From contig CBDIHP010000040.1 of assembly GCA_965279195.1 (NCBI GenBank), forward strand, positions 186,001 to 250,000: a stretch of 64,000 bases of DNA, written 5' to 3'. This document shows, one piece after another, positions 8,962 to 19,232 of the stretch. This stretch comes from CBDIHP01 sp965279195. GTDB lineage: Bacteria; Planctomycetota; Planctomycetia; Isosphaerales; Isosphaeraceae. A program made the position numbers and the translations under genes. The notes beneath the pieces were generated by a model. The model was not told the DNA's origin. It was given only the letters and a program-made list of their open reading frames with translations, and did no database searches. The number at the start of each line of letters is the position of its first letter. The stretch's first letter is position 1.

Positions 8962-9267
8962 ATGGATCACCTCCCGCACCCCGCCAACCAGGTCGAGGCC
9001 GCACCCCGGGGCGAGATCCAGTCCCCCGATTGGATCCGTCCCAAGGCGTCCGCCAAGGCCAGCCGCGCGGCCTATGCCCGCCGCGACAGCGGCCGGCGCC
9101 GGTTCGTCGACCCGGCCACCTGCGAGCGAGACTACAGCGACTCCGAGATGGAATTCATGAAGGCCATGGAGGAGTACAAGAAGCGGAGCGGCCGGCTGTT
9201 CCCCACCTGGAGCGAGGTCCTGGAGGTCCTCAAATCCCTCGGCTATGAGAAGGGGGACCTCGGTTGA
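8962..9267 (+). CDS. Small conserved planctomycete protein, function unknown
   Basis: A 101-aa protein started from the ATG at 8962 (MDHLPHPANQ). Upstream in-frame sequence to 8749 is arginine- and proline-rich noise and is left out. The C-terminal half is the conserved part: a run of charged helix (DYSDSEMEFMKAMEEYK), then RSGRLFPTWSEVLEVLKSLGY. From memory, short proteins with the F-P-T-W-S-E-V-L-E-V-L signature recur across planctomycetes without an assigned function. The highly basic middle could touch nucleic acid, but nothing proves it. It stands alone, about 230 bp upstream of gltX. Confidence 0.75.
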   Translation: MDHLPHPANQVEAAPRGEIQSPDWIRPKASAKASRAAYARRDSGRRRFVDPATCERDYSDSEMEFMKAMEEYKKRSGRLFPTWSEVLEVLKSLGYEKGDLG

Positions 9268-9409
9268 AAGGGATGGGAGATGGTTCAGGATTGATGAGTG
9301 AAGAGGGCATGAGGGGCGAGGCGGTCCGAAACGCCATCCGCCCCGCGTCCTCAACCATCGACCATGCCCCTCACCCATCTCGACCGGGGCCGCTGGACGC
9401 CTGGCCCGG

Positions 9410-9438
9410 TTGACAGCGCGGGGGAAACCGCCTATCGT
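9410..9438 (+). promoter_or_regulatory. Sigma-70-type promoter for gltX
   Basis: A perfect -35 TTGACA (9410-9415), a 17-bp spacer and a -10 of TATCGT (9433-9438) lie about 60 bp upstream of the gltX start. The same TTGAC core and spacing recur at recA and rplM, which supports the call. Confidence 0.6.
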
Positions 9439-9498
9439 GAAGCCCGAATTCACGATGACATAAGCGGTTTCGATCGCCGAAAGCCTGACGCCGACACC

Positions 9499-10959
9499 AT
9501 GAGCGTTCGCACCCGATTCGCCCCCAGCCCCACGGGTTATCTCCACATCGGAGGGGTCCGGACGGCCCTTTTTAACTGGCTGCTCGCCCGCCATTCCGGC
9601 GGGCAGTTCCTGCTCCGGATCGACGACACCGACCAGGAACGCCACGTCGAGGCCGCCGTCCAGCTCATCCTCGACGGATTCCGCTGGATGGGCATGGACT
9701 GGGACGAGGGACCCGAGGTCGGCGGCGACTTCGGCCCCTACTTCCAGTCCCAGCGCCGGCCGATCTACGCCGCCGCCGCGGCCAAACTCGTCGCCTCGGG
9801 CCACGTCTATCGCGACTACTCCTCCAAGGAGGAGCGCGAGGCCGAGAAGCTCGCCGCCGACAAGGCCAAGATCGCCTACCGCTTCCGCCAGAAGCCCCTC
9901 ACCGACGAGCAACTCGCCCGGTTCGAGGCCGAAGGCCGCCCGTACGCCCTCCGGTTCGAGGTGCCGCTCGGCCGCAAGGTCGTCGTCAAGGACCTGATCA
10001 AGGGGGACGTCGAGCAGATGTCCGACGAGATCAGCGACTTCGTGATCGTCCGGCCCGACGGGATGCCGCTCTACAACTTCGCCAGCGTCGTTGACGACGC
10101 CGAGATGAAGATCACCCACGTCGTCCGCGCCGAGGAGCACCTGGCGAACACCTACTCCCAGATCCTCGTCTTCGAGGCCCTGGGGTACGACCTGCCGAAC
10201 TTCGCCCACGTGCCGTACGTCGCGGAACCCGGCTCCAAGAAGAAGCTCTCCAAGCGCTTCGGCGCCGTCGGGCTGGACCACTTCATCGGCGAGGGCTACC
10301 TGCCCGAGGCGATGATGAACTACCTGTCCCGCCTCGGCTGGAGCCTCGACGCGACGCAGGAGATCTTCTCTCGCGCCGAACTCATCGAGAAATTCACGCT
10401 TGAACGCGTGAACAGTTCCCCCGCCAGCCACGACCCCGACAAGCTGTTCTGGCTCCAGGGCGAGTGGATGAAGAAGGTGCCGCTCGACACCAAGGTCGAG
10501 GCGGTGCTGCCGTACCTGGCGAAGGAGGGGCTCGTCCCCGAGCCGATCACGCCCGAGTTCAAGGCCCGCGTCGCCCGCGTCATCACCGCGCTCGGCGACC
10601 GCCTCAAGGTCTACTCGGACATCGTCAAGCTCGGCCGCTACTTCTTCACCGAGACGCTCACCCACGACCCCGACGCCGTGAAGAAGCGGCTCAAGAAGGA
10701 CACCGTGCCCGGCATGCTCGCCGAGCTGGACCAGCTCCTGGCGACCGTCGAGCCCTACGACATGCCGACCCTGGAGAAGGCGATCCACGAGTTCTCCGAG
10801 ACCCGCGGCATCAAGATGGGCGATGTCGTGAACCCCCTCCGCGTGGCCACCACCGGCCAGGGCGTCGGCCCCGGGCTCTACGACTGCCTCGAGATCCTCG
10901 GCCGCGAAGGCTGCCGGGCCCGGATCGCCAAGACCCTCGAAATGCTCAAGAATGGGTGA
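9499..10959 (+). CDS. gltX: Glutamate--tRNA ligase
   Basis: A 486-aa class I aminoacyl-tRNA synthetase. The HIGH-type motif sits in SPTGYLHIGG near the N-terminus, and the KMSKS-type motif is KKKLSKRFGAV at about residue 250. The glutamate-specific catalytic region (LRIDDTDQERH) and a C-terminal anticodon-binding helical domain are present, and length fits the family. It charges tRNA-Glu with glutamate in the cytoplasm; whether it also misacylates tRNA-Gln cannot be judged here. The ATG at 9499 gives MSVRTRFAPSPTG, the normal family N-terminus; the longer frame from 9364 runs through the promoter. Confidence 0.97.
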   Translation: MSVRTRFAPSPTGYLHIGGVRTALFNWLLARHSGGQFLLRIDDTDQERHVEAAVQLILDGFRWMGMDWDEGPEVGGDFGPYFQSQRRPIYAAAAAKLVASGHVYRDYSSKEEREAEKLAADKAKIAYRFRQKPLTDEQLARFEAEGRPYALRFEVPLGRKVVVKDLIKGDVEQMSDEISDFVIVRPDGMPLYNFASVVDDAEMKITHVVRAEEHLANTYSQILVFEALGYDLPNFAHVPYVAEPGSKKKLSKRFGAVGLDHFIGEGYLPEAMMNYLSRLGWSLDATQEIFSRAELIEKFTLERVNSSPASHDPDKLFWLQGEWMKKVPLDTKVEAVLPYLAKEGLVPEPITPEFKARVARVITALGDRLKVYSDIVKLGRYFFTETLTHDPDAVKKRLKKDTVPGMLAELDQLLATVEPYDMPTLEKAIHEFSETRGIKMGDVVNPLRVATTGQGVGPGLYDCLEILGREGCRARIAKTLEMLKNG

Positions 10960-11065
10960 GGGGTCCTGGGTGAAGGGTGAGGAATTGAAGAACTCCTGAC
11001 CCTTCTCCGTCCCTCTTTGCCCATTACCCATGTCCCATTCTCCATCTCCACCTCGGAGAGGCTCC

Positions 11066-11968
11066 ATGTCCCTGCTCGTCGTCGGCTCGATCGCGTTCGA
11101 CTCAGTCCAGACCCCGCACGGCGTCGTCGATGACGCCCTGGGCGGGTCGGCGACCTACTTCTCCTACGCGGCGAGCTACTTCACAAAGGTCCGCCTCGTG
11201 GGCGTCGTCGGCGAAGACTTCCCGATGGCCCACAAGGAGATGCTCGAGAAGCGGGACATCGACACCGCCGGCCTGATCGTCGAGAAGGGCGGCCAGACCT
11301 TCCGCTGGCGTGGCAAGTACGAAGGGGACATGAACTCGGCCGAGACCCTGGAGGTCCAGCTCAACGTCCTCGGCACCTTCAACCCCGACCTGCCCGAGCA
11401 CTTCACCGACACCCCCTACGTCTTCCTCGCCAACGGCTCGCCCAGCATGCAGCGCAAGGTGCTTGCCCAGTCGAAGGGCAAGAAGCTCGTCGTCGCCGAC
11501 ACGATGAACCTCTGGATCGAGATCCAGCGGGACGAGCTGATGGAACTCCTCAAAGAGATCGACGGCCTGGTCCTCAACGACGGCGAGGCCAAGATGCTCA
11601 CTGAGGAGGTCAACCTCGTCCGCGCCGGCCAGAAGATCCTCGACCACGGCCCGCGGTTCGTGATCATCAAGAAGGGTGAGCACGGCTCGATGTTCCTGAG
11701 CCGCGAGACCACCTTCGTGATGCCCGCCTACCCCGTCCCCGACGTGGTCGACCCCACCGGCGCGGGCGACAGCTTCGCCGGCGGCTTCATGGGCTACCTC
11801 GCCTCGACCGGCAAGACCGACGCCGCCAGCCTCAAGGCCGCCATGGCCTACGGCACGGTGGTCGCAAGCCTGAACGTCGAGGACTTCAGCCTCCGACGCT
11901 TCCAGCGCACCGATCGCCAGGAGATCGACCGCCGGTTCGAGTCCTATCGTCAGATGATGAGTTTTTGA
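11066..11968 (+). CDS. PfkB-family carbohydrate/nucleoside kinase
   Basis: A 300-aa ribokinase-fold protein. The N-terminus (LLVVGSIAFDSV) is the PfkB opening, and the PfkB signature 2, DPTGAGDSFAGGF at about residue 227, carries the catalytic base Asp. Such enzymes phosphorylate a sugar or nucleoside hydroxyl with ATP. The substrate cannot be told from the sequence; adenosine/inosine-type or fructose-type kinases are possible. The ATG at 11066 is chosen because the upstream in-frame residues are encoded by the gap. It follows gltX in the same direction by 106 bp and may be co-transcribed. Confidence 0.9.
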   Translation: MSLLVVGSIAFDSVQTPHGVVDDALGGSATYFSYAASYFTKVRLVGVVGEDFPMAHKEMLEKRDIDTAGLIVEKGGQTFRWRGKYEGDMNSAETLEVQLNVLGTFNPDLPEHFTDTPYVFLANGSPSMQRKVLAQSKGKKLVVADTMNLWIEIQRDELMELLKEIDGLVLNDGEAKMLTEEVNLVRAGQKILDHGPRFVIIKKGEHGSMFLSRETTFVMPAYPVPDVVDPTGAGDSFAGGFMGYLASTGKTDAASLKAAMAYGTVVASLNVEDFSLRRFQRTDRQEIDRRFESYRQMMSF

Positions 11969-12072
11969 TTCCAGGAGGGTCGCGGACGGGCCGGCCTCCC
12001 CAGGACCGGCCCGGACTCCGGGCGCCTGACACAGGCCCGAGCCCAGTCGCCTTGCCGTGAGGGGCCCAGCCT

Positions 12073-12717
12073 TTGGCGCGAACGACCCGCACCTTCATCG
12101 CCGTTCCCCTGTCCGAGACCTCGGTCAACAAGGTCGCGCGGCTCCAGTCGAACCTCTCCAACTCGATCTCGTGCATCCGCTGGGTCGAGCCGAAGTCGCT
12201 CCACCTCACGCTCGCCTTCCTCGGCGACGTGCCCGACACCGACCTTCACGAGATCTGCGGCAAGGTCAAGGATTCGGTCGGGCTCCTGCGTGGCTTCTCG
12301 CTCGACATCGTCGGCCTCGGCACGTTCCCCGACCCCGCGAAGCCCCGCGTCCTCTGGGCGGGGTTGCAGGGGGACATCGATGCCTTGAAGTCGCTCCACA
12401 AGGCGGTGATCGTCGGGTCGACCGACGCGGGCTACCGGCCCGAGGACGAGCGGTTCTCGCCGCACATCACCCTCGGGCGGATCAAGCAAGGGCGCGGGCC
12501 GTCGCCCGTGGACCTGACCGGGGTCGTGAGCCGCCACAAGCTCTGGCAAGCGGGGGTGCTCGACGTCGCGGCGGTGATCACCTACTCGTCGTCGCTCACC
12601 CCCGACGGGCCGATCTACGACCCGCTCGGGACGGCCCGGTTGCGGCCCCCGGCGAAGGACCCCAGGCCCAGACGCGGCAAGGAGATCGAGCCCGGCGAGG
12701 CGCCGGAGTCGACTTGA
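12073..12717 (+). CDS. thpR: RNA 2',3'-cyclic phosphodiesterase (2H superfamily, LigT/ThpR)
   Basis: A 214-aa 2H phosphoesterase. The two family HxTx motifs are present as HLTL (about residue 44) and HITL (about residue 133), which carry the catalytic histidines. The family hydrolyses 2',3'-cyclic phosphate ends of RNA. The start is a TTG at 12073: no in-frame ATG precedes the first conserved strand (TFIAVPL), and a GAGGGG sequence lies about 10 nt upstream. The protein is ~25 residues longer than E. coli ThpR, because of a charged C-terminal tail. Its stop codon overlaps the -35 box of the recA promoter. Confidence 0.9.
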   Translation: MARTTRTFIAVPLSETSVNKVARLQSNLSNSISCIRWVEPKSLHLTLAFLGDVPDTDLHEICGKVKDSVGLLRGFSLDIVGLGTFPDPAKPRVLWAGLQGDIDALKSLHKAVIVGSTDAGYRPEDERFSPHITLGRIKQGRGPSPVDLTGVVSRHKLWQAGVLDVAAVITYSSSLTPDGPIYDPLGTARLRPPAKDPRPRRGKEIEPGEAPEST

Positions 12718-12742
12718 CGGCCGGGCGTCCGCGTGCTATCTT
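12714..12742 (+). promoter_or_regulatory. recA promoter
   Basis: A -35 TTGACG (12714-12719), a 17-bp spacer and a -10 TATCTT (12737-12742). It overlaps the thpR stop codon and lies just upstream of the palindrome at 12751-12763, leaving a leader of about 50 nt before recA. Confidence 0.55.
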
Positions 12743-12750
12743 GTGTTCAG

Positions 12751-12763
12751 TTGTACAGTACAA
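12751..12763. promoter_or_regulatory. Candidate LexA (SOS) operator at recA
   Basis: A perfect 13-bp palindrome, TTGTAC-A-GTACAA, begins 9 bp after the recA -10 box and so covers the expected transcription start. That is where a LexA repressor would block recA. It differs from the E. coli (CTGT-N8-ACAG) and Bacillus (GAAC-N4-GTTC) boxes, so the assignment rests on position and symmetry alone. Confidence 0.5.
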
Positions 12764-12801
12764 ATCAACGCACGGTGGGTGGCCTGTAGGGAGGGTTCGC
12801 G

Positions 12802-13893
<1,092 letters not shown>

Positions 13894-13920
13894 GCCGGAG
13901 GCGACGGTCCGACGCGCATC

Positions 13921-13946
13921 GCCCCCCCGCCCGCCCGGCGGGGGGC
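13921..13946 (+). terminator. GC-rich hairpin after recA
   Basis: Left arm GCCCCCCCGCC (13921-13931), short loop, right arm GGCGGGGGGC (13937-13946), followed by CTTGC. The stem is nearly perfect with one extra C. It lacks a long T run but is well placed 28 bp after the recA stop. Confidence 0.55.
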
Positions 13947-14049
13947 TTGCCGATCGCCCTCGAAAGTTGAATCATGGGAGGGATGGGACGGGATTCCGTG
14001 GACGCCCCGGGCGGGAGGCCTTCCGGGCGTTGGACGGCCAGTTGACAGG

Positions 14050-15525
14050 ATGATTCAAAGGCCGAGGCGCTCCCTGATGGCTCCGATATTCCCGCTCGCT
14101 CTGGCGCTCTGCCTCGTCAATCCGTCCCAGGATCCCAAAGACGGCCCCCAGTCCGGACCGTCCCCCATCGACGTCGTCTCCGCGTTGGAGACGGTCGTGG
14201 CCGACACGATCGCGGCGGTCGAGGGCTCGGTCGTCGCCATCCGCCGTGAGAAGAACATCCAGACCGGCCAGACCACGGCGGTCCGGGGCCGGAACCCCGA
14301 GCCCCCGAGGCAGTTCGAGCCGCGCGGGGCGATGATCGACGCCGACCCCGACCTGCTCGCCCTCGACTACGGCTCCGGCGTGGTCGTCGGCAACGGGGGC
14401 GAGATCCTCACGGCGTTTCACGTCGTCCGGGGGGCCCGCTACCTGGAGGTCCGGGGCGTCAACCACCAGCGGTTCGAGGCCGAGGTCATCGCGGCCGACC
14501 CCCGCAGCGACCTCGCCGTGATCGCCCCGCGCGACCCGGCGAACCTCAGGCTCGCCCTGAAGCCGGTCAAGATCGGCGACTCCGGCAAGCTGCGGAAGGG
14601 GGCGTTCCTGCTCGCCTTCGGCAACCCCTTCAACTCCGCGAGGGATGGCATGGCGTCCGCCAGTATGGGCATCCTCTCGAACCGGGCGCGTCGGATCGAC
14701 TCGAACGTGACGTCTCCCGACATGATCACGCTCAAGAATCTGCCCTCCCTGCTCCAGATGGACGCCAAGCTCAACCTCGGGATGAGCGGCGGGGCCGTGG
14801 TGAATCTCCGAGGCGAGCTGGTCGGGCTGACGACGAACGCGGCCAATGTCTCGGGCTTCGACGCCCAGGCCGGCTACGCGATCCCGATGGACCAGATCGG
14901 GCGGCGGGCGGTCGAGAGCCTGATCCGGGGCAAGGAGGTCGAGTACGGCTTCCTCGGGATCGGCCTGGACGAGCAGTACCACTCCAACGCCGTCGGGACG
15001 GTCCAGCCGGGCACCCCGGCGGATGAGGCCGGCCTGGTCACCAGGGACCGGATCATCTCGATCGGCGGGATCCCCGTGCTCGACTCCGACAGCCTGATCC
15101 TGGCCGTGAACTCCTTCACGCCGGGCACGCCCATCGAGGTCAAGCTGCTCCACAACGACAAGCCCAGCAGCAAGTTCGTCAACCTATCCAAGCTCGGCGT
15201 GAACGGCGAGGTCATCGCGACCTCTCGGGCCGAGGCCTGGCGTGGGCTCCGGGTCGACTACGTCAGCACCATGAAGGACCAGATGAAGGGGGGGGACCTC
15301 CTGGCCGCGATGGCCCGGGGGGGCGTCCTCGTCTCCGAGGTCCAGCCCGCCAGCCCCGCCGAGGTCGCCGGCCTCCGGACCAACCAGGTCATCCTCGCCG
15401 TCGACGGCCAGCGGATCCGAAAGCCCGCCGACTTCGACAAGGCCATCGCCGGCAAGGACGGGCCCGTCGAACTCACGCTCGAAGCGGACCAGAAGGTCAG
15501 CATCCTGCCCGCGCCGAAACCTTGA
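14050..15525 (+). CDS. HtrA/DegP-like trypsin-fold serine protease with two PDZ domains
   Basis: A 491-aa exported protein. Residues 1-25 form a signal peptide. The trypsin-like domain shows the triad: His in LTAFHVV (about residue 123), Asp in DPRSDLAVI (about residue 157), and Ser in MSGGAV (about residue 246). The last replaces the usual G-N-S-G-G with G-M-S-G-G, keeping the Ser. Two PDZ domains follow (about residues 295-370 and 400-485). By family it degrades or refolds damaged envelope proteins. An ATG at 14077 would also leave a usable signal peptide. It follows recA by about 160 bp and probably has its own promoter, which I could not place. Confidence 0.9.
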   Translation: MIQRPRRSLMAPIFPLALALCLVNPSQDPKDGPQSGPSPIDVVSALETVVADTIAAVEGSVVAIRREKNIQTGQTTAVRGRNPEPPRQFEPRGAMIDADPDLLALDYGSGVVVGNGGEILTAFHVVRGARYLEVRGVNHQRFEAEVIAADPRSDLAVIAPRDPANLRLALKPVKIGDSGKLRKGAFLLAFGNPFNSARDGMASASMGILSNRARRIDSNVTSPDMITLKNLPSLLQMDAKLNLGMSGGAVVNLRGELVGLTTNAANVSGFDAQAGYAIPMDQIGRRAVESLIRGKEVEYGFLGIGLDEQYHSNAVGTVQPGTPADEAGLVTRDRIISIGGIPVLDSDSLILAVNSFTPGTPIEVKLLHNDKPSSKFVNLSKLGVNGEVIATSRAEAWRGLRVDYVSTMKDQMKGGDLLAAMARGGVLVSEVQPASPAEVAGLRTNQVILAVDGQRIRKPADFDKAIAGKDGPVELTLEADQKVSILPAPKP

Positions 15526-15576
15526 TCGGCACGGCTCAGAACGGATCCCGACCGGCCTCGTCCCTCGGGGGTCATC

Positions 15577-16182
15577 ATGGCGACCGCGACCTCCACAACG
15601 CCCCCGGCCGACATCCACGACCCCCCGTATGCCATCACCTCCGACGAGTTCGCGAGGATGGTCGAGCGGGGCGTCTTCCCGGCCGACCGTCGGGTCGTCC
15701 TCTGGGCGGGGGGGCTGTTCGAGAAGCTGGCCAAATCCAAGGCCCACTCCGCAGTCCAGAACGCCCTGATCTCCGCCATCGGCCGTCGGCTCCCCGCCGG
15801 GCTGTTCCTCGGCGCGGAGAACCCGGTCCGGCTCGATGACACCCACCTCCCCCTGCCCGACCTCATCGTGGCCCGCGGACAACCCCTCGACTTCTACGCC
15901 GACCGCTTCCCCGACGGACGCGACGTCTTGCTCGTGGTCGAGGTCGCCGTCACGAGCCTTCCGGCGGACCTCGGGAGCCGGCTCGCGCTCTATGGGTCCT
16001 GCCTGCCCCACGCCGATTACCTGGTCGCGGATGTGCCGAACCGGCGGATGATCCTCCACCGGGGGCCGCGGGCCGACGGCCGGTTCGCCGATCGAATCGT
16101 GATCGGGCCGGGCCAGGCGCTGGAACTCCAACTCGACGGCCGGCCCATCGGGCCGATCCGGTTCGAGGATGTCATGCCCTGA
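15577..16182 (+). CDS. Uma2-family (DUF820) restriction-endonuclease-like protein
   Basis: A 201-aa protein with the Uma2 fold features: PDLIVARG (about residues 92-99), the VLLVVEVAVTSL strand (about residues 111-122) and YLVADVPNRRMILHR. These are the places where the PD-(D/E)xK metal ligands sit (Asp93 and Glu116). The biological role of Uma2 proteins is unsettled although they are very common in planctomycetes and cyanobacteria. The first ~20 residues (Thr/Pro-rich) are variable. It lies 51 bp after the protease in the same direction, with GGGGGTC before the ATG. Confidence 0.85.
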   Translation: MATATSTTPPADIHDPPYAITSDEFARMVERGVFPADRRVVLWAGGLFEKLAKSKAHSAVQNALISAIGRRLPAGLFLGAENPVRLDDTHLPLPDLIVARGQPLDFYADRFPDGRDVLLVVEVAVTSLPADLGSRLALYGSCLPHADYLVADVPNRRMILHRGPRADGRFADRIVIGPGQALELQLDGRPIGPIRFEDVMP

Positions 16183-16340
16183 CGGCCGACGGCGGTCTGG
16201 GACGATCCGCCCGAATCCGGTATCCTTGGAGTCATCGCGACGCCCGACCTCGGGCCGTCGCCGGTTCCCATTCCCCGCGAACGGCTCGGGCTGGCCTGGC
16301 GGACCTCCCGCGCCGGGCGGCCTTCAGAGAACGCACGCCC

Positions 16341-18956
16341 ATGACCACCGACGAATTGCGTGAAGCCTACCTCGACTTCTTCGCCTCGAAGGGCTGCGTC
16401 CGCAAGCCGAGCGACGTGCTCGTGCCCAACGACCCGACCGTGCTCTTCACCCCGGCGGGGATGAACCAGTTCAAGCGCGAGTTCATGGGCCTGGGCGATC
16501 CCAAGTTCACCAAGGCCACCACCTGCCAGAAGTGCATCCGCACCGGCGACATCGACAACGTCGGCCGGACCTCGTTCCACGAGACGTTCTTCGAGATGCT
16601 CGGGAACTTCTCCTTCGGCGACTACTTCAAGCGCGAGGCCATCCACTGGGCCTGGGAGTTCCTCCTCAAGGTCCTCAAGATGGACGCCGACCGCCTCACG
16701 GTCACCGTCTATCACGACGACGACGAGGCCTTCAACATCTGGCACCGCGAGATCGGCCTCGACCCCAGCCGCATCAGCCGCCTCGGCGAGGACGACAACT
16801 TCTGGCCCGCCGGCGCACCGACCCACGGGCCCAACGGGGTCTGCGGCCCCTGCTCCGAGATCTTCTACCACGGCAACGGGCCCAAGGAAGTCGAGATCTG
16901 GAACCTCGTCTTCACCCAGTTCAACCGCACCGGCCCCGGCCAGCTTGAGCCGCTGCCCAAGAAGAACATCGACACCGGCATGGGCCTGGAACGGGCCGCC
17001 GCCTGCCTCCAGGGGGTCCCCAACGTCTTCCAGACCGACATCTTCAAGCCCATCGTCGCCGCCGCGGCCGCCTCCGTCGGGGTCGCCTACCCCGTCAGCG
17101 ACGCCGACGGCACCCGCATCCGACGCATGGCCGACCACGCCCGCGCCCTCACGTTCACGATCCATGAGAACGTGAAGCCATCTTCGGACAAGCAGGGCTA
17201 CGTCATCCGCCGGCTCCTCCGGCGCGCGGTGCTCGACGCCTACAACATGGGCCACCGCGAGCCGTTCCTCGGCAAGCTCGTCCCCATCGTCGCTGAGGTA
17301 ATGGCCAGGCCTTATCCCGAGCTTCGCGAGAGCGTCAACCGGATCCAGACCGTCATCAAGCACGAGGAAGAGCAGTTCCTCAACAACCTCGACAACGGCC
17401 TCAAGCTCCTGAACGACACCTTCCGCAAGACCAAGGCGGCCGGCTCCGACGTCCTCGGCGGCCGTGAGGCGTTCATCCTCCACTCGACCTACGGCATCCC
17501 CATCGAGGTCACCGAGAGCCTCGCCGCCGAGCAGAACCTCCGCGTCGACACCGCAGGGTTCGACGCGTCGATGGATGAGCACTCGAAGATCTCCCGGGGC
17601 CACCAGGAGGCCGCCGCCGTCTTCGCCACCGGCCCGCTCGACACCCTCAAGGAGGTCTACCACCACGGGTCCGAGTTCCTCGGCTACGAGAAGACCGCCG
17701 CCGAGGCCCAGGTCATCGGGATCCTCGCCCAGAATCAGCTCGTCGACCAGGTGACCCACAGCGCCGAGGGGACCACTCCGGTCGTCCTCGTGCTCGATCG
17801 CACCCCGTTCTACGGCGAGTCGGGCGGCCAGGTGGGCGACGTCGGCAAGATCACGGGCGAGGGATTCGTCTTCGAGGTCGCCGACACCAAGAAGGACAAC
17901 GACTTCACCCTGCACATCGGCCGGGTGACCGAGGGCAACCTCCCGCTCAACGCCAGGGTCTTCGCCGAGGTCGACGTCGAGCGTCGCGAGGCCATCCGCC
18001 GGGCCCACTCGGCGACGCACGTCCTCCACCACGCGCTCCACATCCACCTCGGCAAGCACGCCCAGCAGGCCGGCTCGAAGGTCGAGCCCGACCGCCTCCG
18101 GTTCGACTTCTCGAACCCCGAGGCCGTGGGCCGCGACCGCCTCAAGCTGGTCGAGGAGACCGTGAACCACCGCGTCCTCAAGGGCGAGCCGATCTCCTGG
18201 ACCACCATGCCGATCGAGCAGGCGAAGTCGCTGGGGGCGATGGCCCTGTTCGGCGAGAAGTACCCCGACAACGTCCGCGTCGTCTCGATGGGCGAGTTCT
18301 CCCGCGAACTCTGCGGCGGCACCCACCTCGACAACGTCGGGCAGGTCGGCCTGTTCAAGGTCATCGCCGAGGAGTCCGTCTCCGCCGGCACCCGGCGCAT
18401 CACCGCACTGACCGGCAAGGCCGCCCTCGACTTCATCAAGCAGGAAGAAGAGGCCCTCGCCAGCGTCGCCGCCGCTCTCAAGGTGCCGACCGCCGCCGTC
18501 GCCGACCGCGTCACGGCGCTCCTCGACGAGATCAAGACCCTCAAGAAGCAGGCCACCCAGCGCAAGGCGGACACGGGCCACAAGCAGTCGCCCGACGAAC
18601 TCATGGCCGGGGCGGCCGACGTCGCGGGCGTGAAGGTCGTCACCGCCGAGGTCGCCGACGCGAACCCCGACGACCTCCGCCAGCTCCTCGACGTCCTCCG
18701 CCGCAAGGCCGGCGAAGGGCTCGCCGCGCTGCTGGTCACCACCAACGAGGGCAAGGTCCAGCTCGCCGCCGCCCTGACGCCGGACTTGCTGGCGAAGGGC
18801 CTGCACGCCGGCAACTGGCTCAAGGACGTCGCCCCGGTCGTCGGCGGCGGTGGCGGCGGCAAGCCCGACATGGCCCAGGCCGGCGGCAAGGACCCCTCCA
18901 AGATCGCCGACGCCCTCGCGAAGGCCCTCGCCCACGTCCAGGCCAAGCTGGCCTGA
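16341..18956 (+). CDS. alaS: Alanine--tRNA ligase
   Basis: An 871-aa class II synthetase of normal length. The aminoacylation domain opens with LREAYLDFFASKGC and contains the motif FHETFFEMLGNFSFGDYFK. The editing domain carries HSATHVLHHAL (about residue 556) and CGGTHLDNVGQVGLF (about residue 657), whose His and Cys residues bind zinc. A C-terminal coiled coil and C-Ala domain follow, ending in a Gly-rich GGGGGGKPDMAQAGG segment. It charges tRNA-Ala and clears Ser/Gly mischarging. A 17-bp perfect hairpin lies seven bases after the stop. Confidence 0.98.
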   Translation: MTTDELREAYLDFFASKGCVRKPSDVLVPNDPTVLFTPAGMNQFKREFMGLGDPKFTKATTCQKCIRTGDIDNVGRTSFHETFFEMLGNFSFGDYFKREAIHWAWEFLLKVLKMDADRLTVTVYHDDDEAFNIWHREIGLDPSRISRLGEDDNFWPAGAPTHGPNGVCGPCSEIFYHGNGPKEVEIWNLVFTQFNRTGPGQLEPLPKKNIDTGMGLERAAACLQGVPNVFQTDIFKPIVAAAAASVGVAYPVSDADGTRIRRMADHARALTFTIHENVKPSSDKQGYVIRRLLRRAVLDAYNMGHREPFLGKLVPIVAEVMARPYPELRESVNRIQTVIKHEEEQFLNNLDNGLKLLNDTFRKTKAAGSDVLGGREAFILHSTYGIPIEVTESLAAEQNLRVDTAGFDASMDEHSKISRGHQEAAAVFATGPLDTLKEVYHHGSEFLGYEKTAAEAQVIGILAQNQLVDQVTHSAEGTTPVVLVLDRTPFYGESGGQVGDVGKITGEGFVFEVADTKKDNDFTLHIGRVTEGNLPLNARVFAEVDVERREAIRRAHSATHVLHHALHIHLGKHAQQAGSKVEPDRLRFDFSNPEAVGRDRLKLVEETVNHRVLKGEPISWTTMPIEQAKSLGAMALFGEKYPDNVRVVSMGEFSRELCGGTHLDNVGQVGLFKVIAEESVSAGTRRITALTGKAALDFIKQEEEALASVAAALKVPTAAVADRVTALLDEIKTLKKQATQRKADTGHKQSPDELMAGAADVAGVKVVTAEVADANPDDLRQLLDVLRRKAGEGLAALLVTTNEGKVQLAAALTPDLLAKGLHAGNWLKDVAPVVGGGGGGKPDMAQAGGKDPSKIADALAKALAHVQAKLA

Positions 18957-18962
18957 CCCGTA

Positions 18963-19005
18963 GGGTGTGGTGGACGCGGGCCGGAGGTCCGCGTCCACCA
19001 CACCC
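18963..19005. terminator. Perfect 17-bp hairpin after alaS (copy of the GGTGCGGTGGACGCG repeat)
   Basis: Left arm GGGTGTGGTGGACGCGG (18963-18979), 9-nt loop, right arm exact complement (18989-19005). It could end alaS transcription. The sequence is shared with other gaps in the window, so it is also a member of the dispersed palindrome family. Confidence 0.7.
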
Positions 19006-19164
19006 GACATAGGCCTTGGCCGGTGATTTTTGATCCGTGAACGTGCCAGGGACACACGATTGTTCGGTGCCAACAGCTCCGCACCGAGCGATTGCCTGGA
19101 CGCGCGGCGCATCACCGCCGCCGCCAGCGCGCCTACGCAAGCGATCCGATCACCCGCCCCCGTC

Positions 19165-19210
19165 GGTGCGGTGGTCGCGGACGTCTCGTCCGCGAAGCAC
19201 CACACCCTAC
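19165..19210. repeat. GGTGCGGTGGACGCG-family palindrome
   Basis: Reads GGTGCGGTGGTCGCGGACG, then the inverted TCCGCGAAGCACCACACC, ending CTAC. Lies between convergent alaS and the LmbE-type gene. Confidence 0.6.
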
Positions 19211-19232
19211 AAGGATGTATTGATTCTCAACG

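Noticed and set aside
8854..11067. A 737-codon minus-strand ORF opposite gltX
   Set aside because: Shadow of gltX; composition as expected of antisense codons in GC-rich DNA.
15577..16182. Uma2 protein as part of a defence system
   Set aside because: The neighbours are housekeeping genes (protease, alaS); no methylase, nuclease partner or other defence gene is near.
16017..19205. A 1062-codon minus-strand ORF opposite alaS
   Set aside because: Antisense shadow of a real, well-conserved gene; Val/Asp/Leu/Gly-biased with no domain.
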